Below, in pieces: positions 1 to 8,251 of a DNA stretch of 47,830 nucleotides. The translations under genes and the position numbers were made by a program. Below the pieces are notes generated by a model. That model was not told where the DNA came from. It did not search any database and worked only from the letters and a program-made list of their open reading frames with translations. This DNA is from Thiotrichaceae bacterium. GTDB taxonomy: Bacteria; Pseudomonadota; Gammaproteobacteria; Thiotrichales; Thiotrichaceae. The stretch covers positions 1-47,830 of the forward strand of contig JALXAX010000139.1 of assembly GCA_026991755.1 (NCBI GenBank), given 5' to 3'. Each line of letters starts with the position of its first letter. The stretch's first letter is position 1.

Positions 1-138
1 TAGCCGAGCTATTGGCCGAATTTTTAGCAGAAATAGAGGAAATTCAAGCCATTTTTTAGTGAGCTTGCCGTTTTATCAAAACGGTCAACTCAATTATTAA
101 GCTTGCTATATCCGTCATATCTTTCGTACAAAGGTCTC
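1..138. repeat. M1 MITE-like repeat, copy a (cut by window edge)
   Basis: The right end is a TIR-like sequence, TTTCGTACAAAGGTCTC. The interior shares long stretches with the copies at 3052-3182 (inverted relative to this one) and 19559-19718, so it belongs to a family of small elements with ends GAGACCTTTGCA. No coding capacity is visible. The left end lies outside the window. The remaining stretch 139-272, up to the stop of the next gene, shows nothing I can name. Confidence 0.75.
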
Positions 139-272
139 TATTAGATAATATACATTTGGCAAGGTCGTTGGGGCACAAGGATTCCCCAGTCTTATTCTAG
201 AAAACGATAATCATCGAACCCTTATAAACATCGACTACAACAACCCCAAAAATATATTGAAGTCTATAACGG

Positions 273-1619
273 CTATTGTCGGCTAAGTCGGAAGAATATC
301 CCCGCAAGGAAAACAAAAACCAACGCATTTGCCATCTGATGCAAGTTAAAATCTACATAACTGTGTAGCAACATCAGCAACATGCCGATACCCGCACCTA
401 TTTGTAAATTTATAAAAGCACTCTGTCGCGCACTTCTCATTAAATAAACCCAGCGAAGAAGATATAACATTAAAAATGTTGCTATGATTAATGCTCCAAA
501 TAAGCCCATATCAGAAATAATTTCTAAAAAGTCATTATGTGCCTGATTGATAAAATTCTGTTGCTCTATAGGTTGATACGCACGGTAAACTTGAGGAAAA
601 GTACCTGGCCCACTTCCCCATGGATACATATCACTAATAATCCTCTTGGTATTTTCTAAAATACGCCATCTTTCATCTTCCATGGGGTCACTAGCGAAGC
701 GATTAAGTATAGGTACAATACCTACCTTAAAAGCAATAATACTACCTATAACACTAGAAATTACTAGGAAACCAAGAGACTTAACCTTTCCAACATTTTT
801 TGCAAATACAAATACTGAAACGACAACTCCAAATACAATTAAACCGATTCCAGCTCTAGATGCAGAGAAAAAAGACACAACTAGCATTAAAATAATAAGC
901 ACTAAAAGCGTTAGGGAGCCGCTTAACCCCCCCCCCTTCAACCATCCTCTTTTTTCTGAGCTCTCTGAATAAGAAGAAACCAACAGCCCAATCACTAAGG
1001 GCAACGACATTTCGATTAAACCTACAAAATGATCACGGTTTTCGTAGGTACCACTTGCAGTGTTGCCATGATCATCTGCCATATAAAAGACGTCAGAGCC
1101 AGAGGCATATTGAATAATCCCTAAAGCGACTTCAATGAAAACAATACTCAACAGAACTACAACCAACCCTCTTACTAAGGTTTTGGATAAACTCATAGTA
1201 ACCAGAAACAAAGCCACCAAAGGAATGAGATAAAAGAGTGATCGTTTGGTATTTTCAGGTATCAGGGATAAGGCGGGGTATGCTATATCAACCCCTCGAT
1301 TAGTTAGAAAGTTTGACACATCAACATACAACGTTCGACCAGGTAAATCTTTCCATATATCTAAAGAAAAGGGCACAAGATATAAAGCTACAAATAAGAG
1401 TGAAATAGCAATAAACAATCCGTTGCCATAGCCAATCTTACCGGAGTTTTCACGTGTCCAAAATAAAACCAACAGCATGAGTACACCCATGATTTGAGCA
1501 CCTAGCTCAAACCTTTCCTCAAATTGGTTCATAAACAATGGAGCTAGAAAAATAAGCAGACCTGACAGCATCATCAAAAATTTCGTTGATACACTGTTTA
1601 CATGACTAGGGGCACTCAT
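273..1619 (-). CDS. O-antigen polymerase/ligase family membrane protein (Wzy_C-like)
   Basis: Predicted inner-membrane protein of 448 residues with about ten to twelve hydrophobic segments. It probably polymerises or ligates lipid-linked oligosaccharides for an exopolysaccharide or O-antigen. The recognisable Wzy_C/WaaL core is in the second half: a SRAGI motif in a membrane helix, then a periplasmic loop with GSGPGTF and QAHNDFLEI, the family's conserved His-Asn-Asp region. The start codon overlaps the stop of the upstream TPR gene (ATGA, 4 nt), so the two are translationally coupled. The Wzc-like kinase further upstream supports a polysaccharide role. Oddity: a run of ten G on the coding strand (927-936), encoding part of a Lys-Gly-Gly-Gly stretch, could slip and switch the gene off. 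Whether it is a polymerase or a ligase cannot be told from sequence alone. Confidence 0.85.
   Translation of the reverse strand: MSAPSHVNSVSTKFLMMLSGLLIFLAPLFMNQFEERFELGAQIMGVLMLLVLFWTRENSGKIGYGNGLFIAISLLFVALYLVPFSLDIWKDLPGRTLYVDVSNFLTNRGVDIAYPALSLIPENTKRSLFYLIPLVALFLVTMSLSKTLVRGLVVVLLSIVFIEVALGIIQYASGSDVFYMADDHGNTASGTYENRDHFVGLIEMSLPLVIGLLVSSYSESSEKRGWLKGGGLSGSLTLLVLIILMLVVSFFSASRAGIGLIVFGVVVSVFVFAKNVGKVKSLGFLVISSVIGSIIAFKVGIVPILNRFASDPMEDERWRILENTKRIISDMYPWGSGPGTFPQVYRAYQPIEQQNFINQAHNDFLEIISDMGLFGALIIATFLMLYLLRWVYLMRSARQSAFINLQIGAGIGMLLMLLHSYVDFNLHQMANALVFVFLAGIFFRLSRQ
927..936. repeat. C10/G10 homopolymer inside the polymerase/ligase gene
   Basis: Ten consecutive C on the plus strand (ten G on the coding strand) within an otherwise AT-rich gene. 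Runs this long in surface-glycan genes are classic slipped-strand phase-variation sites. Other C runs in coding DNA of this window (10217-10223, 28353-28359, about 31478-31484) are only 7 long. Function here is inferred. Confidence 0.7.
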
Positions 1620-2908
1620 AAGTCACCTTTTGTTTCAGCTTGAACTTTGCTTACTGGCGTAATTTGAATATTGTCAAACCAAATTCCACCTTTAAAAAAC
1701 CGTTCATGCGGATATTGGCTTTTAGCTTCAAGCCTTAATATTTGTGATGAACATCCTTGCTTAGGTACAGTGAATGCGAACTGAATATCATGCCAATTTT
1801 CTCTACCCTTTAATGCTGGACTCTCAACTAATTGCTGTGTCGTTTCATCTGCACAACTGATCCTCCAAACCAAGCCCTCAGGGTTCTTTAGCCCATCAAT
1901 TCGGGTTTTCATTGTCACTTGATAGCTTTGTCCTGATTCCAGTAACAGGCGTTGCCACACATGTTGAAAAGCCATACTCTTACGCGATTTAAAGACGATA
2001 TGTAAAGCACGTTTCCCTTCTATCCCACGTGTATTTGCTAATTTTATTTTAACTTGCTTAGATCGCCTAAAACTCCAATCGTAACCCGTGTCATGGCTAC
2101 TTCCTTCAAAACCACCATCGAATACCGTTCCTATATAGCTAAATTGCTTGCTTGTTAACCCTCCCACCCATGATGAATAAGCTAGCTTCCAGAATTTAGC
2201 TTGTTGTAATCGCCTTACATATGCTTTTCTTTCAAAGTCTTCTAAAGGAACATCAGATAACATTCTCTGCTGATAAAAATACTGCAATACTGGCAAGCTA
2301 ACCTTATTATTCACCATATAGGTAAAAAAATCTTTCCACCAAATGGAAGGTTTCGTCACATAAGGAGTCAGCAAAAACCTTGAATCATCTGTTTGTGCGT
2401 AACTCAACAATATGGGAAATATGGGCTTATATAAAATACGATGACGTGTGATTAATAAATCCCATTCATACAAAACTTTCTCGGCATCCCCTTGTTCTGC
2501 CCAATAATCAGCCAATGTACTATGAACATAAGAATGCGCAACCCACAGCTTTGGGGCTAAGGTAATGACGTTATCTACATTAGCATCGTCATTAAGTTTC
2601 TTATAAACGGGGATTAATATGGACATAGCATGTCCATTAGTGGGGTCATTACTTAAAGCATCTAAAGCATACTGCTCTGCTTTCTCATAATCACCTTGTG
2701 TTTTTGCCATCTCAGATAGGCTAGTGAGTGATTTATTATTATGCGAGTTCCAGTGAAGCGCTCGAGTAAAAGCATTATTATTAGCGGATGAATCAGCAGC
2801 CTGAATGGACTGTATTTCACTTATTTTAAAAGGAATCAGGTAATAAAGAACGATTGCAGATAGAACCAACAGGCAGAGTCGGTATAAGGCACTAATGAGT
2901 ATTTTCAA
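1616..2908 (-). CDS. TPR protein with C-terminal jelly-roll-like domain, polysaccharide locus
   Basis: 430 residues. An N-terminal hydrophobic segment (about residues 8-28) looks like a membrane anchor. Helical TPR-type repeats follow (for example SLTSLSEMAKTQGDYEKAEQ and the next ALDALSNDPTN). The C-terminal ~150 residues are beta-rich (DGGFEGSSHDTGYDW, then GKRALHIVF and WFDNIQITP), which resembles carbohydrate-binding jelly-roll modules. Exact function is unknown. Proteins of this layout sit beside O-antigen ligase-type genes and may present or sense the glycan in the periplasm. It is coupled by a 4-nt overlap to the downstream polymerase/ligase. The gap to the upstream kinase gene is occupied by an M1 repeat, which may have separated a former operon. 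Confidence 0.7.
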   Translation of the reverse strand: MKILISALYRLCLLVLSAIVLYYLIPFKISEIQSIQAADSSANNNAFTRALHWNSHNNKSLTSLSEMAKTQGDYEKAEQYALDALSNDPTNGHAMSILIPVYKKLNDDANVDNVITLAPKLWVAHSYVHSTLADYWAEQGDAEKVLYEWDLLITRHRILYKPIFPILLSYAQTDDSRFLLTPYVTKPSIWWKDFFTYMVNNKVSLPVLQYFYQQRMLSDVPLEDFERKAYVRRLQQAKFWKLAYSSWVGGLTSKQFSYIGTVFDGGFEGSSHDTGYDWSFRRSKQVKIKLANTRGIEGKRALHIVFKSRKSMAFQHVWQRLLLESGQSYQVTMKTRIDGLKNPEGLVWRISCADETTQQLVESPALKGRENWHDIQFAFTVPKQGCSSQILRLEAKSQYPHERFFKGGIWFDNIQITPVSKVQAETKGDL

Positions 2909-3051
2909 TATTCTGTCTCTTCACAAAACATTCAGCCCCCTAGATAATATGACAAGAACAGTCTTGAAATATCCAACTTTATTTCAAGCTGTTACAATAG
3001 AGGCTCTTCAAATCACAGAGCATTAATCAAAATACTCCGCAACTATTAAAC

Positions 3052-3182
3052 AGAGACCTTTGCACGAAATATATGACGGATATAGCAAGCTTAATAATTA
3101 AGTTGACCGTTTTGACAAAACGGCAAGCTCACTAAAAAATAACTTGAATTTTCTCTCGCCATCCTTTCATGCAAAGGTCTCT
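3052..3182. repeat. M1 MITE-like repeat, copy b (131 bp)
   Basis: Begins AGAGACCTTTGCACGAAA and ends TTTCATGCAAAGGTCTCT, giving imperfect terminal inverted repeats of about 18 bp. The interior (TTGACCGTTTTGACAAAACGG region) matches copy a at 1-138 in reverse orientation. It ends 8 bp before the stop codon of the Wzc-like gene. No convincing target duplication is seen for this copy. Confidence 0.85.
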
Positions 3183-3190
3183 AAGAATAA

Positions 3191-5533
3191 CTATCCTGTT
3201 TGTCTAACAGGCTCCATCTCAGTTCCATAGTCATCACTTTCCCCATAATTATAATAGTTATCATAACTGGAATAATGGCTTGAACCCGTTTTTACTTTAG
3301 TCAGAATGACACCAATGACATTACCATAACTACGACTAAGACGCTTAAGAGCATTAGAAATAGCTTCTTTCTTGCTATCATTACTAGCCGCAACAAAAAT
3401 AGTGCCATGTGCTCTATTCGACAGTATCAATGAATCTGCCATTCCTAATACAGGAGGCGCATCAATAATCACCTGATCAAACTTATCCGCCAGATTATCT
3501 AGTAAATCCATCATGCTTTTACTAGCCAATAATTTCACTGGGTTACTTGGAATCACTCCAGCAGATAACATAGAAAGCCCCGATACCTCTGACGCTTGTA
3601 ACGCTTCGTCAATGGTTGCTTTACCCACTAATACATCGGTAATACCTCGATCATTATGCATATCAAGGTACTGGTGTAAGGAAGGTTTACGCAAATCACC
3701 GTCGATTACAACAACACGTTTACCTTCTTGTGCTAACACAATCCCTAAGTTGATACTCGTACAAGACTTACCTTCATTAGGCGCTGAACTCGTGGTGTGC
3801 AAGATTTTAGGAATCCCATCCTCAGTAGAGTATTCCAAGTCGATAGCAATTGATCGAAAGGCTTCTGCTACAGGAGAGAATGGCTTCTCACGAGTTAATA
3901 AAGGTTCTACACCCTTGGTTTTAGTAAAGGGGAAGAAGCCTATAACAGGTAGATTAGTTAGCTTTTCAATGTCCTCAACGGTAGTAACGGTGTCATCCAT
4001 GTTTTCAAGCAAAAACGCAAGACCTGTACCCAACATCAAACCCAATAATAAACCTATCGCTAAATTTCGACCTGTATTCGGCTTATACTTCGCAAAAGGT
4101 ACAAAGGCAGGATCAAGAAACGATATATTATTCGTGACAACACCACCTGCAACGCCAACTTCTTTTACGCGCTGTAACAAGCCATCATATAGTTCCCTAT
4201 TAGTATCAGCCTCTCTTTTTAAAGCTAGGTAACCAATAGACTTATCACGAAGTGACATGATCTCCGCTTTCTTTTTATTAAGTTGTACTTTTAACTTACT
4301 TGCATTTTCCTTTGCTGCAAGATAAGAACTTTTCAATTCATTTGAAGAGCCACTATTAATAATAGTGGTTTCTTTCTTAATCTGTTTAGAGAGTGAGACA
4401 ATCTGTTTATTAATCTCGCGCATCGCTGGATAGGCAGGTTTATAGATTTGGCTTAACTCACTATATTTTGTTTCTAGATCTGCTTTCTTTTCTTTTAAGT
4501 TCTGAATAACCGTGTTATCCATTAGACGAATAGCACCTGATACTTTATTTTTTTGTCGATATTCACTTTCTGCACTAATAAGTTGAGTTTTAGCCTTTGT
4601 ATAGGCTTGAGACAATGCTTGTAGTTCACTTGATATAATGGACTGATTATCATCCGTATTAACGATATTCTTCTTTTTAGCATAAGCTACTAGCTCTACT
4701 TCTGATTTTTGAAGTTTGCTTCGAGCAATGATTAATTGCTCATTCAAGAACTTTTTAGCATATAACGTAGAATCCCCCCTACTCTCCAGATTCATCTGTA
4801 TATAATTTTCCGCTAGCGTATTAACAATAGTTGTTGCTAGTTCAGGCTCAGTTGATTCATAGAATATATGAACAATATTGGATTTCTTGGAAGGACTAAC
4901 GGTAAGGTTAGATAGGAATTTCAACTCAACGGGTCTTTCTGCTAATTGGCTTTCAGCACCATTACCATCATCAAGTAGTCCATCAGAAACATCATCTCCA
5001 TTACTTCCAATCAAATTGAATTCAACCGCTTTTTCATGAAAGAAGTCCATCACATTTTCTTTCAAAAAGCCTTTAACCTCATCTACTTTCTCTGCAACAA
5101 AAGGCTTCTCTAATTGTGGCTTATCGTAATAGCTTTCAAGATTTAGCTCCCTAATAACCCGTGTAGCCAAAGCACGACTTTTAAGAACATCAAACTGTGT
5201 CTGGTAAAAGTTTTGATCAATTGCTTTTTGTTCATACACATCGTAACTAACAATTTTATCTGCTTCTCTATCTATTTTGATAGCTGCTTCTGCACGGTAG
5301 GTGGGTACGATTGAAAGTGTATAAAGAAGTGATAATGCAAAGACTAATGATGTCACAGTAAATATCAACAACTTATGATGCTTCAGTACTTTAATTAAAT
5401 CACTGATATTGATTTCATCAAAATGATCATCATCGCGATAGCCACCATGGTTTGCCACCATTCCACCACGCTCATTTAGCTCTAATTTAGAACCATCGAT
5501 CGCCACTACTGAATTATTACTTTTTGTACTCAT
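3191..5533 (-). CDS. Polysaccharide co-polymerase / tyrosine autokinase (Wzc/GumC-type)
   Basis: 780 residues. An N-terminal cytoplasmic stretch is followed by TM1 (about 55-76), a Wzz-type periplasmic domain with long coiled coils, TM2 (about 490-508) and a C-terminal CpsD-like BY-kinase domain. The kinase has a Walker A-like APNEGKS, Walker A' DGDLRKP and Walker B VIIDAPP. The extreme C-terminus is a tyrosine cluster (HYSSYDNYYNYGESDDYG), the autophosphorylation region typical of Wzc. The family controls chain length and export of exopolysaccharide or capsule through cycles of tyrosine phosphorylation. Length is slightly above the usual ~720-750. It is the first gene of the visible polysaccharide block. 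Upstream, 5534-5766 holds only AT-rich leader DNA. Confidence 0.93.
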   Translation of the reverse strand: MSTKSNNSVVAIDGSKLELNERGGMVANHGGYRDDDHFDEINISDLIKVLKHHKLLIFTVTSLVFALSLLYTLSIVPTYRAEAAIKIDREADKIVSYDVYEQKAIDQNFYQTQFDVLKSRALATRVIRELNLESYYDKPQLEKPFVAEKVDEVKGFLKENVMDFFHEKAVEFNLIGSNGDDVSDGLLDDGNGAESQLAERPVELKFLSNLTVSPSKKSNIVHIFYESTEPELATTIVNTLAENYIQMNLESRGDSTLYAKKFLNEQLIIARSKLQKSEVELVAYAKKKNIVNTDDNQSIISSELQALSQAYTKAKTQLISAESEYRQKNKVSGAIRLMDNTVIQNLKEKKADLETKYSELSQIYKPAYPAMREINKQIVSLSKQIKKETTIINSGSSNELKSSYLAAKENASKLKVQLNKKKAEIMSLRDKSIGYLALKREADTNRELYDGLLQRVKEVGVAGGVVTNNISFLDPAFVPFAKYKPNTGRNLAIGLLLGLMLGTGLAFLLENMDDTVTTVEDIEKLTNLPVIGFFPFTKTKGVEPLLTREKPFSPVAEAFRSIAIDLEYSTEDGIPKILHTTSSAPNEGKSCTSINLGIVLAQEGKRVVVIDGDLRKPSLHQYLDMHNDRGITDVLVGKATIDEALQASEVSGLSMLSAGVIPSNPVKLLASKSMMDLLDNLADKFDQVIIDAPPVLGMADSLILSNRAHGTIFVAASNDSKKEAISNALKRLSRSYGNVIGVILTKVKTGSSHYSSYDNYYNYGESDDYGTEMEPVRQTG

Positions 5534-5766
5534 AATTAGTTTCTTATTGTTAAGATTTTTATGTAAATTGTTTTATAGGTTACAAATATAGTCTAAGTTT
5601 CACAGACTTGGGGGAATTTCTAAAGATTTTTACACAACACCCTATTTTTCATACTACGAACATACAATGCAACGAAATGTATTAATACAAACTGAATAAT
5701 TATTCAGTATAAGAAGATGAGTGGTGAAATAGATGGAAAGAACATCCAATTTGGATCAAATATTAT

Positions 5767-5930
5767 ACCTGAATCCGTGACTTCAATGCGGACAACAGGG
5801 GATAAGGTATTGGTTTAGCACGGGATTCTAAAAAATCTTAGCTTCACCCTTAGGTTAAGCGGGCATTTTTTAAACCCGTGATGAATCAATAGCTTATTCA
5901 CTGTGCCGTAGTGAAGTCACGGATTCAGGT
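5767..5930. repeat. M3 MITE-like element, 164 bp with 19-bp perfect TIRs
   Basis: A perfect 19-bp inverted repeat at 5767-5785 (ACCTGAATCCGTGACTTCA) and 5912-5930 encloses about 126 bp without an ORF. The trinucleotide TAT flanks both sides (5764-5766 and 5931-5933), consistent with a 3-bp target duplication. It probably derives from an IS supplied in trans. It occupies most of the long gene-free stretch between the kinase gene and tRNA-Val; nothing else stands out there. Confidence 0.8.
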
Positions 5931-5971
5931 TATACTCTAATGTGTAAGATTTTATAAATTAACGAAATTAA

Positions 5972-6048
5972 TGGTAGGCACGCTCGGATTCGAACCGAGG
6001 ACTTCCACCATGTCATGGTGGCACTCTAACCAACTGAGTTACGCGCCT
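5972..6048 (-). tRNA. tRNA-Val (anticodon GAC)
   Basis: The reverse complement folds as a full 77-nt cloverleaf. The acceptor stem is AGGCGCG / CGTGCCT with one G-T pair, and the D-arm contains AGTTGGTTA. The anticodon stem CCACC/GGTGG holds loop ATGACAT, giving anticodon GAC. The T-loop is GGTTCGAATCC and CCA is encoded. It lies at the edge of the mobile scrap zone, but no att duplication of its 3' end was found. Confidence 0.95.
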
Positions 6049-6156
6049 ATATTTGATAACATCATTTGACAGCATCAGAACGATGCTAAAAATACAGATG
6101 CGCATTCTATCTGCTAAGAAAAAAATTAACAACTCGATTTTTTTATGAATTATTAC

Positions 6157-6184
6157 TAAGGAATCTGATTAAGTCTGGTCAGTT
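6157..6184. repeat. R repeat copy 1, left half (interrupted)
   Basis: The sequence TAAGGAATCTGATTAAGTCTGGTCAGTT matches the left end of the R family (full copies at 21321, 24914, 35682 and 47281). The rest of this copy resumes at 8249 on the far side of the IS3/toxin block, with GTT present at both junctions (6182-6184 and 8249-8251). Confidence 0.75.
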
Positions 6185-6547
6185 TGTGATGCACTGGAAA
6201 TGGCTATCTGGCAACGTAGACCCCAAGCGGGATTGATTCATCATTCTGATAGGGGGTCACAATATGCAAGCAAAGCGTTTAGAAAGCTTCTTGATAGTCA
6301 TGACTTCAAAGGCAGCATGAGCCGTAAAGGTAACTGCTGGGATAATGCGGTGGCTGAAAGCTTCTTTGGCAGCCTGAAGCAGGAGCGGGTGCAATGGAAA
6401 AGCTACCAGACTCGCTTTGAAGCACAACAGGATATATTAAATTACATTTCTATGTTCTATAACAGTTATCGCTTACATTCATTCTTGGACTATTGCTGTC
6501 CCAATGATTTTGAAGAACAATTTATAGAAATGAAAAAAGTAGCTTAA
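6182..6547 (+). pseudogene. IS3 transposase orfB, C-terminal part (DDE catalytic second D and E)
   Basis: The reading frame opens within sequence encoding VCDALEMAIWQRRP, with no proper start. It carries the rve core residues: HHSDRGSQY (second catalytic Asp) and DNAVAESFFGSLKQE (catalytic Glu), then the usual IS3 end with YNSYRLHSFLDY. The first catalytic Asp is in the other half, at 7736-8251. The protein sequence continues exactly from KAQLV at the end of that half, so together they would restore a complete OrfB. Non-functional as arranged here. Confidence 0.85.
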
Positions 6548-6561
6548 CTGGGTTGTATCAA
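6182..6561 (+). mobile_element. IS3-family element, 3' half including right terminal repeat
   Basis: Contains the C-terminal part of orfB and the right end CTTAACTGGGTTGTATCAA (6543-6561). That end is the exact inverse of the left end at 7399-7417. Joined to 7399-8251, this piece gives a normal IS3-family element of about 1.23 kb, so both halves come from one element whose parts are now in swapped order. Confidence 0.85.
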
Positions 6562-6575
6562 ATAGGTTGACCACG

Positions 6576-6684
6576 TCATTCTATAATCGAGTCAGAAGGC
6601 ACTCCGCTATAGGCTATATGAGTCCAAACGATTTTGAAGCAAAACCTAATTAGTTAACTGTCCACTTTTCGTGGGGTACATCAA
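6576..6684 (+). pseudogene. Remnant of a second, different IS3-family transposase and its IS end
   Basis: Twenty-five codons read SFYNRVRRHSAIGYMSPNDF..., the typical extreme C-terminus of IS3-family OrfB, ending at TAG (6651-6653). Next comes an IS-end-like sequence with GTCCACTTTTCGTGGGGTA. The upstream part of this transposase is missing. 6685-6831, between it and the next gene, shows nothing further. Confidence 0.7.
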
Positions 6685-6831
6685 CCCTCATAAAAACAAA
6701 CATCGAACACATGATCGAAATACGTTTAATCCAAAGTCCGCATAACCAGCTTTCATTATGCTAATATTCATAGTACAGAGTTATGTGAATGACACTACAT
6801 GACTAGGTTATTTACGAGGCATGGATGAATT

Positions 6832-7107
6832 ATGAAAACCGTTGTATGGACAGAGTATCTAAAATACAGGGCTGAATTACGAGGTTTTGATCTCAACAAC
6901 CTTGAAGAAGTTTTAAGATATTCAGATGAAAGATACTATGATTCAACAACAGGAAGGATGATTGCCATAGGGAAAGATGGACAAAAGCTAGTAATGATCC
7001 CCTATGAAGAGACAGAAGAAGATGAAATAACACCCGTAACCATCCATGCTACCAATAGAAAGCAAATTAATTATCGCATAAGAAGCGGAAGGTTAATCAA
7101 TGAATAA
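6832..7107 (+). CDS. Small DUF4258/BrnT-like protein, candidate toxin
   Basis: 91 residues, soluble. It starts with a WTEYLKYRAELRGFD segment, then ERYYDSTTGRMIAIG, and ends with IHATNRKQINYRIRSGRLINE. The pattern (an Arg-rich early helix, a GR/IAIG strand, and a terminal strand with a basic residue followed by a tyrosine) resembles small RelE-fold proteins of the DUF4258/BrnT type. Catalytic residues cannot be assigned. It overlaps the following DUF2283 gene by 8 nt, the arrangement of a toxin-antitoxin-like pair. It sits between the inward-facing ends of the split IS3, so it was probably carried as cargo. Confidence 0.55.
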   Translation: MKTVVWTEYLKYRAELRGFDLNNLEEVLRYSDERYYDSTTGRMIAIGKDGQKLVMIPYEETEEDEITPVTIHATNRKQINYRIRSGRLINE

Positions 7108-7330
7108 TACACAACTATCATACTTCAAAGAATCCGATGTATTGCACATTTTAATATCTGCCGAGTCTGAATCTGATAGCGTTGAAATAAGCCCGAATAT
7201 TACAGCCGAACTTAACGAAGATGGAGAACTTATAGGTATTGAAATACTTAACGCAACCAATTACTTAAGAGACTTCGTTCTTGAGTCAGTACAAGCAAAA
7301 CTACTAGACCTAACTGACAAAGCAGCCTGA
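7100..7330 (+). CDS. DUF2283 family small protein, candidate antitoxin partner
   Basis: 76 residues. The DUF2283 pattern is clear: a start like LSYFKESDVLHILIS, an acidic patch SESDSVEISPNI, then AELNEDGELIGIEILNA. These small beta-rich proteins are commonly encoded immediately after a DUF4258 or similar toxin-like gene, as here (8-nt overlap). Role as an antitoxin is inferred from context only. It ends in TGATG, overlapping the start of a third, truncated cistron by one base. Confidence 0.7.
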   Translation: MNNTQLSYFKESDVLHILISAESESDSVEISPNITAELNEDGELIGIEILNATNYLRDFVLESVQAKLLDLTDKAA

Positions 7331-7398
7331 TGAATAAAAAAGATAAAAAATGGAAAGAGGAATACGAAAATATAAAGAACGTGACGTGGTCTAATGAA
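7330..7398 (+). pseudogene. Third cistron of the small-gene cluster, truncated at the IS3 left end
   Basis: An ATG overlapping the DUF2283 stop opens a frame reading MNKKDKKWKEEYENIKNV and then TWSNE. It runs straight into the IS3 left terminal repeat at 7399, where stops follow. The 1-nt overlap suggests it was a real translationally coupled gene before the IS joined here. Too little is left to name a family. Confidence 0.45.
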
Positions 7399-7445
7399 TT
7401 GATACAACCCAGTTAAGGACATTATACTTAACCGAGGAGTAAACA

Positions 7446-7739
7446 ATGACCACACGAAAGAAGTATTCAAAAGAGTTTAAAGAAGATGCAGTCAGTCTTG
7501 TCACAGAGCAAGGATATACCCGAACAGAAGCAGCTAAAAGCCTTGAAATATCATCCCAGATGTTAGGTCGCTGGGTGAAAGAATATCAGTCAGATGATGG
7601 TTATGCCTTTCGTGGCAACGGTAAACTGACACCCTTACAGGAGGAAAACAAGCAGCTTAAAGCCAAAGTAAAACGGCTTGAAATGGAGAAAGACATCCTA
7701 AAAAAAGCGACGGTATTCTTTGCAGCAGAAACGAAGTGA
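7446..7739 (+). CDS. IS3-family transposase OrfA (HTH protein)
   Basis: 97 residues: an N-terminal helix-turn-helix ([20 protein letters not shown] to MLGRWVKEY), then a leucine-zipper-like heptad region ([22 protein letters not shown]) ending in [12 protein letters not shown]. This is the standard OrfA of IS3-type elements, which recognises the IS ends and dimerises. It is intact and starts 28 bp inside the left terminal repeat. It overlaps orfB by 4 nt. Confidence 0.93.
   Translation: MTTRKKYSKEFKEDAVSLVTEQGYTRTEAAKSLEISSQMLGRWVKEYQSDDGYAFRGNGKLTPLQEENKQLKAKVKRLEMEKDILKKATVFFAAETK
7700..7707 (+). other. Programmed -1 ribosomal frameshift site (A7G)
   Basis: AAAAAAAG near the end of orfA lies just after the codons for DIL. 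The -1 frame downstream is open into orfB. This is the usual way IS3-family elements make the OrfAB transposase. Confidence 0.7.
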
Positions 7740-8251
7740 ACTATTCGTTTATCACCCATCATAAGAATACCTATCCTGTTAGCCTGCAATGTCAGGTGCT
7801 GGGTGTGAATCGGTGTAACTATTATCACCATTTAAAGTATGGCGTCAAAAAATCAGAAGATCCTATACATCAGGAAATGCTGGCATGGGTTAAGAGAATT
7901 GCCCATGATTCAGATGATACTTATGGCAGTCGTCGCATGAAGAAAGCCCTGAATGCATTGAGTTTTCCAGTCAGCAGAAACAAAGCCAGAAAGCTGATGA
8001 AAGAAGCAGGTGTCAGTGTTAAACACCGTAAAAAATATAAAGTAACCACGAACAGCAACCACAAGCTACCTGTTTACGACAACTTGGTAAAGCGTGAGTT
8101 TACAGTGGCTGAACCTGACCAGATCTATGTCGCCGATATCACCTATATCTGGACACAGGAAGGTTGGCTATACCTAGCCGTTGTCATTGACCTGTATTCC
8201 AGAAAAGTCGTGGGCTGGAGCATGAGTTCACGCATGAAAGCCCAGTTGGTT
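7736..8251 (+). pseudogene. IS3 transposase orfB, N-terminal part (truncated)
   Basis: Opens with a GTG overlapping orfA. It contains the HTH_21-type segment ([23 protein letters not shown]) and the start of the rve domain with the first catalytic Asp in [10 protein letters not shown]. It continues to [18 protein letters not shown]. After residue Val the frame leaves the IS and reads eleven foreign residues into the R repeat before stopping at 8284. The missing remainder is found at 6182-6547. Confidence 0.88.

Larger units (their letters stand above)
7399..8251 (+). mobile_element. IS3-family element, 5' half including left terminal repeat
   Basis: The left end TTGATACAACCCAGTTAAG (7399-7417) mirrors the right end at 6543-6561. 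The half contains orfA, the programmed frameshift site and the first two thirds of orfB, and stops at the GTT at 8249-8251 inside an R repeat. The IS ends therefore face each other across the toxin/antitoxin-like pair instead of enclosing the transposase. Confidence 0.85.

Noticed and set aside
646-972. Plus-strand frame antisense to the polymerase/ligase
   Set aside because: Composition follows the antisense of a membrane protein; no RBS or family.
5972-6200. Integration site in tRNA-Val
   Set aside because: No repeat of the tRNA 3' end and no integrase found nearby; the mobile DNA here is explained by IS and repeats.
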